Part shown: positions 15,850-19,419 of the stretch, piece by piece
Numbering within the stretch: position 1 is the stretch's first letter
Layout: each line of letters starts with the position of its first letter
Assembly: GCF_003086795.1 (NCBI RefSeq)
Contig: NZ_CP026003.1
Location: 1-19,419 of the forward strand
Reading direction: 5' to 3'
Source of the DNA: Stenotrophomonas sp. SAU14A_NAIMI4_5
GTDB taxonomy: Bacteria > Pseudomonadota > Gammaproteobacteria > Xanthomonadales > Xanthomonadaceae
DNA: 19,419 bases
Program-made: the position numbers and the translations under genes
The notes under the pieces: model-generated
Databases searched by the model: none
What the model was told of the DNA's origin: nothing
Seen by the model: the letters and a program-made list of their open reading frames with translations, nothing else

Positions 15850-15877
15850 TTGCGCCGCCTGTGGTTAGCAATAATAC
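15850..15877 (+). promoter_or_regulatory. Possible promoter of the radical SAM gene
   Basis: TTGCGC (15850-15855) and TAATAC (15872-15877) have a 16-bp spacer. A start near 15884 would place the GGAGG ribosome binding site (15897-15901) in a short leader and supports the ATG at 15907 over the ATG at 15880 or the GTG at 15835. Confidence 0.45.
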
Positions 15878-15906
15878 TAATGCCTCTGAAACGGCCGGAG
15901 GGCGCC

Positions 15907-17019
15907 ATGCAATCCCACCCTCGCAACGCCCAGGCCGCCATCAAGGGCCGGGGTTCCACCTCCCACCTGGCTGGTCGCTTCGAAAGTACGGTGAGCGAAG
16001 CGGTCGATGACGGCTGGGCCATCGACGAAAGCGAAGAATTCCTCGCCCCGCGCCTGCGTACCGAGGTGCGTGCCGAGACCGCGCGCAGCATCATCAGCCG
16101 CAACAACTCCCCGGACGTGGGTTTCAGCCAGTCGGTGAATCCATATCGCGGCTGCGAGCACGGCTGCTCGTACTGCTTCGCCCGGCCCTCGCACGCCTAT
16201 CTGAACCTTTCGCCGGGCCTGGATTTCGAAACCAAGCTGTTCGCCAAGACCAATGCACCGCAGCTGCTGCGCAAGGAACTGTCAAAGCCCGGCTACGTGC
16301 CGCAGCCGATCGCACTGGGCATCAACACCGATGCCTACCAGCCGATCGAGCGCAAGCTCAAGCTGACCCGCCAGCTGATCGAAGTGATGCTGGAGACGAA
16401 ACATCCGTTCTCGCTGATCACCAAGAATGCGCTGGTGGAGCGCGACATCGATCTGCTGGCGCCGCTGGCGGCAGAGAACCTGGTCAGCGTGCACTTCTCG
16501 GTGACCTCGCTGGACCCGCACCTGTCGGCGAAGCTGGAACCGCGCGCTTCCGCGCCGCATGCGCGTCTGCGCGCGATGAAGCGCCTGCACGACGCCGGCA
16601 TTCCGGTGGGCGTGATGGTGGCGCCGGTGATTCCGTGGATCAACGACAGCGAGCTGGAAGCCGTGCTGGAGGCCGCGCATGACGCCGGTGCCGGCACCGC
16701 CGGTTACGTGCTGCTGCGCCTGCCGCTGGAGGTAGCGCCGCTGTTCCGCGACTGGTTGGACACGCACCACCCTGATCGCGCCGCGCACGTGATGAGCACC
16801 ATCCAGCAGCTGCGCGGTGGCAAGGACTACGACAGCCAGTTCGGCACGCGCATGCGCGGCCAGGGCGTCTATGCGGAACTGTTGAACAACCGCTTCAAGC
16901 TGGCGCGAAAGCGGCTGGGCTTCAACGCGCAGAACAGCCATTGGCCGAAGCTGGATTGCAGCCGGTTCCTGAAGCCGCTGCCGCCGCGGAAGGAATCACC
17001 GCAGGGGTCGTTGTTCTGA
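15907..17019 (+). CDS. PA0069-type radical SAM protein (SPL/SplB-like)
   Basis: The 370-residue protein carries C83-EHG-C87-SY-C90, a CxxxCxxC cluster that binds the 4Fe-4S centre used to cleave S-adenosylmethionine. The surrounding QSVNPYRGCEHGCSYCFARP segment and length match the widespread PA0069 family, which is distantly related to spore photoproduct lyase. Most members have no proven reaction, so function is unknown. The LGINTDAYQPIE, SLITKNALVERDIDLL and VHFSVTSLDP segments fit successive strands of the radical SAM barrel. GGAGG at 15897-15901 decides the start at 15907. The gene is convergent with the 2OG oxygenase, with a SMAG-like palindrome cluster between them. Confidence 0.9.
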   Translation: MQSHPRNAQAAIKGRGSTSHLAGRFESTVSEAVDDGWAIDESEEFLAPRLRTEVRAETARSIISRNNSPDVGFSQSVNPYRGCEHGCSYCFARPSHAYLNLSPGLDFETKLFAKTNAPQLLRKELSKPGYVPQPIALGINTDAYQPIERKLKLTRQLIEVMLETKHPFSLITKNALVERDIDLLAPLAAENLVSVHFSVTSLDPHLSAKLEPRASAPHARLRAMKRLHDAGIPVGVMVAPVIPWINDSELEAVLEAAHDAGAGTAGYVLLRLPLEVAPLFRDWLDTHHPDRAAHVMSTIQQLRGGKDYDSQFGTRMRGQGVYAELLNNRFKLARKRLGFNAQNSHWPKLDCSRFLKPLPPRKESPQGSLF

Positions 17020-17024
17020 TTTCC

Positions 17025-17116
17025 GTAGAGTCGAGCTTGCTCGACTGCTTTTCTGCTTTCAGTCGAGCAAGCTCGACTCTACGGAGCCAAGGCAGTCGAG
17101 CATGGCTCGACTCTAC
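17025..17116. repeat. Cluster of three SMAG-like REP palindromes
   Basis: Unit 1 (17025-17046) begins with GTAG and forms an AGTCGAGC/GCTCGACT hairpin. Unit 2 (17061-17082) is its perfect 22-bp reverse complement, ending CTAC. Unit 3 (17094-17116) is a variant in the same orientation as unit 2 with a CATG loop. A GTAG head plus a short GC-rich stem is typical of the SMAG/REP elements abundant in S. maltophilia, mobilised in trans by RAYT transposases. They lie between convergent genes, the usual location, and may act as a bidirectional terminator or mRNA-end stabiliser. No RAYT gene is in the window. Confidence 0.9.
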
Positions 17117-17124
17117 AAAGGGCG

Positions 17125-17832
17125 TTACCCGCCAAACAGCTTCTGCGCGCTCTGGAAGAGGATCCAGCTGGTGGCGATGAACTTGTCGCCGCCCTGCGGC
17201 CGGTTGCCGCGATGGGTGTGGGTGAATGCCGTGGGCGCGATCAACAGGCTGCCGGTGCGCGGTGCGATCTTGCGTCCCTGGAACAGGAACTCGGTCTCGC
17301 CCTCCTCGAAGTCGTCGTTGAGGTACAGCGTCCACAACACATGCCGATGCAGCGTTTCCGCCTGCGCATCCTTCGGGTACAGCTCGCAGTGCCAGTAGGG
17401 GTAACCGCCCTCGCCCGCCGCGTACCACTGCAGGTTGATCGCACCCGGGCGCAGGCAGGTGCGGGCCAGCTCGGCCAGCTGTTCGGGCGCCATGTCGGGG
17501 AAATCCTCGGCTGACAGTCGGCGCGGCTGACCGTTGCTGTCCTGGATCTGCAACATTAACGGTGCGATCAATGCCTGTGGATAACGGCGTAGATAAGTCT
17601 GCAGCCCGGCGAAAACCGCCTGTTGCAGCAGGGTGTCCACGTCGCGCCAGGCATCCAGGCCGCTGATGCGCAGATCCTTGCTGTGCTTGAGTTCGGGGAA
17701 CACACCACTGCCTACCGCACCGGGTTTCAGGCCCTGGCTGCTGCGCATGCGGGCGACGATGGCGGCGCACACGTCACTGGGGACGGCGTTGTGGATGACT
17801 TCGATGAAATCGACCGGGCCCGGCTCGTGCAT
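17125..17832 (-). CDS. 2OG-Fe(II) oxygenase (prolyl-4-hydroxylase-like)
   Basis: The 235-residue protein resembles the P4H-like group of 2-oxoglutarate- and Fe(II)-dependent oxygenases, which hydroxylate proteins or small molecules. The jelly-roll core is visible from about residue 130: YPYWHCELYP, then VLWTLYLNDDFEEGETEF, then GSLLIAPTAFTHTHRG, then GDKFIATSWILF. Likely ligands are H148, E150 (an HxE rather than the usual HxD) and H207 (or H205), with K217 ten residues after H207 as the 2OG-carboxylate partner. The ATG at 17832 has an AAGGA site about 8 bases upstream. It follows fbp on the same strand after 108 bp. Substrate unknown. A consensus DnaA box lies inside the frame. Confidence 0.82.
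   Translation of the reverse strand: MHEPGPVDFIEVIHNAVPSDVCAAIVARMRSSQGLKPGAVGSGVFPELKHSKDLRISGLDAWRDVDTLLQQAVFAGLQTYLRRYPQALIAPLMLQIQDSNGQPRRLSAEDFPDMAPEQLAELARTCLRPGAINLQWYAAGEGGYPYWHCELYPKDAQAETLHRHVLWTLYLNDDFEEGETEFLFQGRKIAPRTGSLLIAPTAFTHTHRGNRPQGGDKFIATSWILFQSAQKLFGG
17576..17584 (-). promoter_or_regulatory. DnaA box inside the oxygenase gene
   Basis: The top strand reads TGTGGATAA, a perfect consensus DnaA box on the minus strand, within the 2OG oxygenase coding region (around residues 83-86, RYPQ). It may be chance, or a DnaA-titration site. Confidence 0.5.
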
Positions 17833-17845
17833 GCATGCAATCCTT

Positions 17846-17923
17846 CGGCGGCAAGGGCTTGATGGTGCCGTTTGCCGCCGCTGCTGTCACCCCGCGGTCA
17901 TGTCATCGCACTGCCATGACCGC
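17846..17923 (-). other. Two inverted repeats between fbp and the oxygenase gene
   Basis: In minus-strand transcription order, the first is GCGGTCATG (17894-17902) with CATGACCGC (17915-17923), a perfect 9-bp repeat with a 12-base loop, 18 bp after the fbp stop. The second is CGGCGGCAA (17846-17854) with TTGCCGCCG (17872-17880), 9 bp with a 17-base loop, just before the oxygenase start. Neither has a T-tract; they may mark the fbp 3' end or be an operator. Confidence 0.5.
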
Positions 17924-17940
17924 TGTAGGGATGGCCGCCT

Positions 17941-18957
17941 TCAAGCGGTCTTCGCGTCATGCTCCTGGTGACAACGCACCGCTTCGGCCACTTCCTCGCG
18001 CGAGCCGAGGAACACCGGCACGCGCTGGTGCAGGTGGTTGGGCTGCATGTCGAGGATGCGCTCGCGACCCGTCGATGCGGCGCCGCCGGCCTGTTCAACC
18101 AGCAGGCCCATCGGGTTGGCTTCGTACATCAGGCGCAGCTTGCCGGCCTTGTCCGGTTCCTTCTTGTCCCACGGGTAGATGAAGATGCCGCCGCGGGTGA
18201 GGATGCGATGTACGTCGGCGACCATGCTGGCGATCCAGCGCATGTTGAAGTTCTTGCCGCGCGCGCCTTCCTTGCCGGCCAGCAGGTCCTGCACGTAGCC
18301 CTGCATCGGTGCTTCCCAGTGGCGCTGGTTGGACATGTTGATGGCGAACTCCTGGGTGGCCGCCGGAATCTGCATGTTCTCGGTGGTCAGCACGAACTCG
18401 CCGGTCTCGCGGTCCAGGGTGAAGGCATGCGTGCCGTGGCCGACGCTGAGCACCAGCTGGGTGCTGGGCCCGTAGATGCAGTAGCCGGCGGCAATCTGCT
18501 TGCTGCCCGGCTGCAGGAAGGCTTCATCGCCCGGCAGTTCGACGTTGGTCGGGCAGCGCAGCACCGAGAAGATGGTGCCGACGGAGACGTTGACGTCGAT
18601 GTTGGAGCTGCCATCGAGGGGATCGAACAGCAGCAGGAAATCGCCGCGCGGGTAGATGTCCGGCACCGGCTGGCTGTGGTCCATCTCTTCCGATGCGCAG
18701 GCGGCGAGGTGGCCGCCCCAGGCGTTGGCTTCCAGCAGGATCTCGTTGCTGATGACGTCCAGCTTCTTCTGCGCTTCGCCCTGCACGTTGCCGGTACCGG
18801 CTTCGCCGAGCACGCCGCCAAGGGCGCCCTTGCTGACGGCGATGGAGATGCTGGTGCAGGCGCGGGCGACCACGGCGATCAGCTGGCGCAGGTCGGCGTT
18901 GATGCGGCCGGCGTGCTGTTCCTGGATCAGGAAGCGGGTCAACGAAGTACGGGACAT
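17941..18957 (-). CDS. fbp: Class 1 fructose-1,6-bisphosphatase
   Basis: FBPase hydrolyses fructose 1,6-bisphosphate to fructose 6-phosphate, the committed step of gluconeogenesis, in the cytosol. The 338-residue protein has the class 1 signature: metal-binding E90-E91 (ASEE) and D112-P-L-D115-GSSN followed by [12 protein letters not shown]. Sugar-phosphate-binding segments [18 protein letters not shown] and GGIFIYPWD, and the late metal-site segment [20 protein letters not shown], follow. Length and motif order are normal. The ATG at 18957 gives the usual N-terminus, but no strong ribosome binding site is seen. It heads a possible two-gene minus-strand unit with the 2OG oxygenase. The bidirectional terminator at 19112-19143 insulates it from genes to the right. 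Confidence 0.97.
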   Translation of the reverse strand: MSRTSLTRFLIQEQHAGRINADLRQLIAVVARACTSISIAVSKGALGGVLGEAGTGNVQGEAQKKLDVISNEILLEANAWGGHLAACASEEMDHSQPVPDIYPRGDFLLLFDPLDGSSNIDVNVSVGTIFSVLRCPTNVELPGDEAFLQPGSKQIAAGYCIYGPSTQLVLSVGHGTHAFTLDRETGEFVLTTENMQIPAATQEFAINMSNQRHWEAPMQGYVQDLLAGKEGARGKNFNMRWIASMVADVHRILTRGGIFIYPWDKKEPDKAGKLRLMYEANPMGLLVEQAGGAASTGRERILDMQPNHLHQRVPVFLGSREEVAEAVRCHQEHDAKTA

Positions 18958-19111
18958 GAGCGGGCAGGTCTCGGCAGCGGGAAAACGCCTATTGTCGCTG
19001 CTGTGCGCGGCGCGTGCGTGATTGGTTTGAGGCGAAATCGTTTACAGGGGCGTTGCGCTGGTGGCGCCTTCCTTTTGTCGAGGCGCGCGGGAGGGTGGCA
19101 AAGGCAGAGCA

Positions 19112-19143
19112 AAAACAAAGGCGCCTTTCGGCGCCTTTGTTTT
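19112..19143. terminator. Bidirectional rho-independent terminator
   Basis: AAAACAAAGGCGCC (19112-19125) pairs perfectly with GGCGCCTTTGTTTT (19130-19143) across a TTTC loop. The A-tract on one side and T-tract on the other make it work in both directions. It lies upstream of fbp, so it probably ends a minus-strand gene originally to the right, now beyond the insertion sequence. Confidence 0.9.
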
Positions 19144-19149
19144 AGTACT

Positions 19150-19419
19150 TGACCCGTCCTGAATTGGGTTGACACCTTTTCCCTCTGGAAAAGGAATGTT
19201 CAATGAAATCAACAATCAGGCGCAGCCAGCGGGATTACTCGCTGGCCTTCAAGTTATCGGTGGTCGATCAGGTCGAGCGCGGCGAACTGACCTACAAAAA
19301 GGCCCAGGAGCGCTACGGGATCCAAGGGCGCAGCACGGTGCTCTCTTGGCTTCGCCGGCATGGTCGGCAAGATTGGTCGGCTGGGGCATCATTGCCTCCC
19401 ATGAGCACTGTCCCCAAAG
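19150..19419 (+). mobile_element. Left end of an insertion sequence, probably IS3 family (truncated by window)
   Basis: The stretch after the terminator has insertion-sequence character: a left-end segment with TGACCCGTCCTGAATTGGG (from 19150), an inward TTGACA (19169-19174), and then a transposase OrfA with its own ribosome binding site. The exact first base is uncertain: TG...-type ends could begin at 19150 or 19160. The right end, OrfB and target duplication are beyond the window. Confidence 0.75.
19203..19419 (+). CDS. Transposase OrfA, IS3-type helix-turn-helix protein (partial)
   Basis: The open frame starts at ATG 19203, 7 bases after AAGGA (19191-19195), and continues to the window edge (72 codons). 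It reads MKSTIRRSQRDYSLAFKL, then a helix-turn-helix of the Tnp_1/OrfA type (YKKAQERYGI, STVLSWLRRHG). The pattern RxYSxxFKxxVVxxVExGxxTxxxAxxxYGIxGxSTVxxWxRxHG is typical of IS3-family OrfA, which binds the terminal repeats and is usually fused to the OrfB integrase by frameshifting. OrfB is not in the window, so intactness cannot be judged. Confidence 0.85.
   Translation, partial: MKSTIRRSQRDYSLAFKLSVVDQVERGELTYKKAQERYGIQGRSTVLSWLRRHGRQDWSAGASLPPMSTVPK

Overview
The window looks like the replication-origin end of a chromosome from the Stenotrophomonas maltophilia complex (Xanthomonadaceae). This rests on four things seen in the sequence: high GC, the order dnaA-dnaN-recF-gyrB starting at base 1, the Xanthomonad-type tonB-exbB-exbD1-exbD2 cluster close to gyrB, and GTAG-headed short palindromes of the type known as SMAG in S. 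maltophilia. The species call is inference; no database search was run.

Bases 1-7253 are the replication block: DnaA initiator, DnaN sliding clamp, RecF and GyrB. Two gaps carry origin-like features. The dnaA-dnaN gap (1333-1607) has two perfect DnaA boxes and an AT-rich stretch. The longer dnaN-recF gap (2709-3586) has two consensus boxes and one near-consensus box, an AT-rich stretch, a strong terminator, and a triplicated 15-bp palindromic motif not assigned to any known element. Five parS-like ParB sites lie between 2718 and 4656; two of them are inside the recF reading frame.

Bases 7254-10364 hold three envelope genes: a CPBP (Abi/CAAX-type) intramembrane protease, an M48 metalloprotease lipoprotein, and an exported TPR protein that resembles the TPR partners of some TonB systems. 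Bases 10508-12932 are tonB, exbB, exbD1 and exbD2, the proton-motive-force-driven energiser of TonB-dependent outer-membrane transport. A strong terminator closes the cluster, followed by a nested inverted repeat with compensatory base changes.

Bases 13152-17019 carry a ClsA-type cardiolipin synthase, a small two-helix membrane protein, PdxJ (vitamin B6 synthesis) and an SPL-like/PA0069-type radical SAM protein. A three-unit SMAG-like palindrome cluster separates the last gene from a convergent pair on the minus strand: a 2OG-Fe(II) oxygenase and class 1 fructose-1,6-bisphosphatase. The right edge is a bidirectional terminator followed immediately by the left end of an insertion sequence, probably of the IS3 family, whose OrfA runs off the window.

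Most of the window is conserved core genome. I see no defence island, CRISPR array or clearly novel multi-gene system. The most interesting signals are non-coding or embedded in coding sequence: the parS sites in recF, two competing origin candidates, the triplicated 15-mer, consensus DnaA boxes far from the origin, and the covarying repeat.
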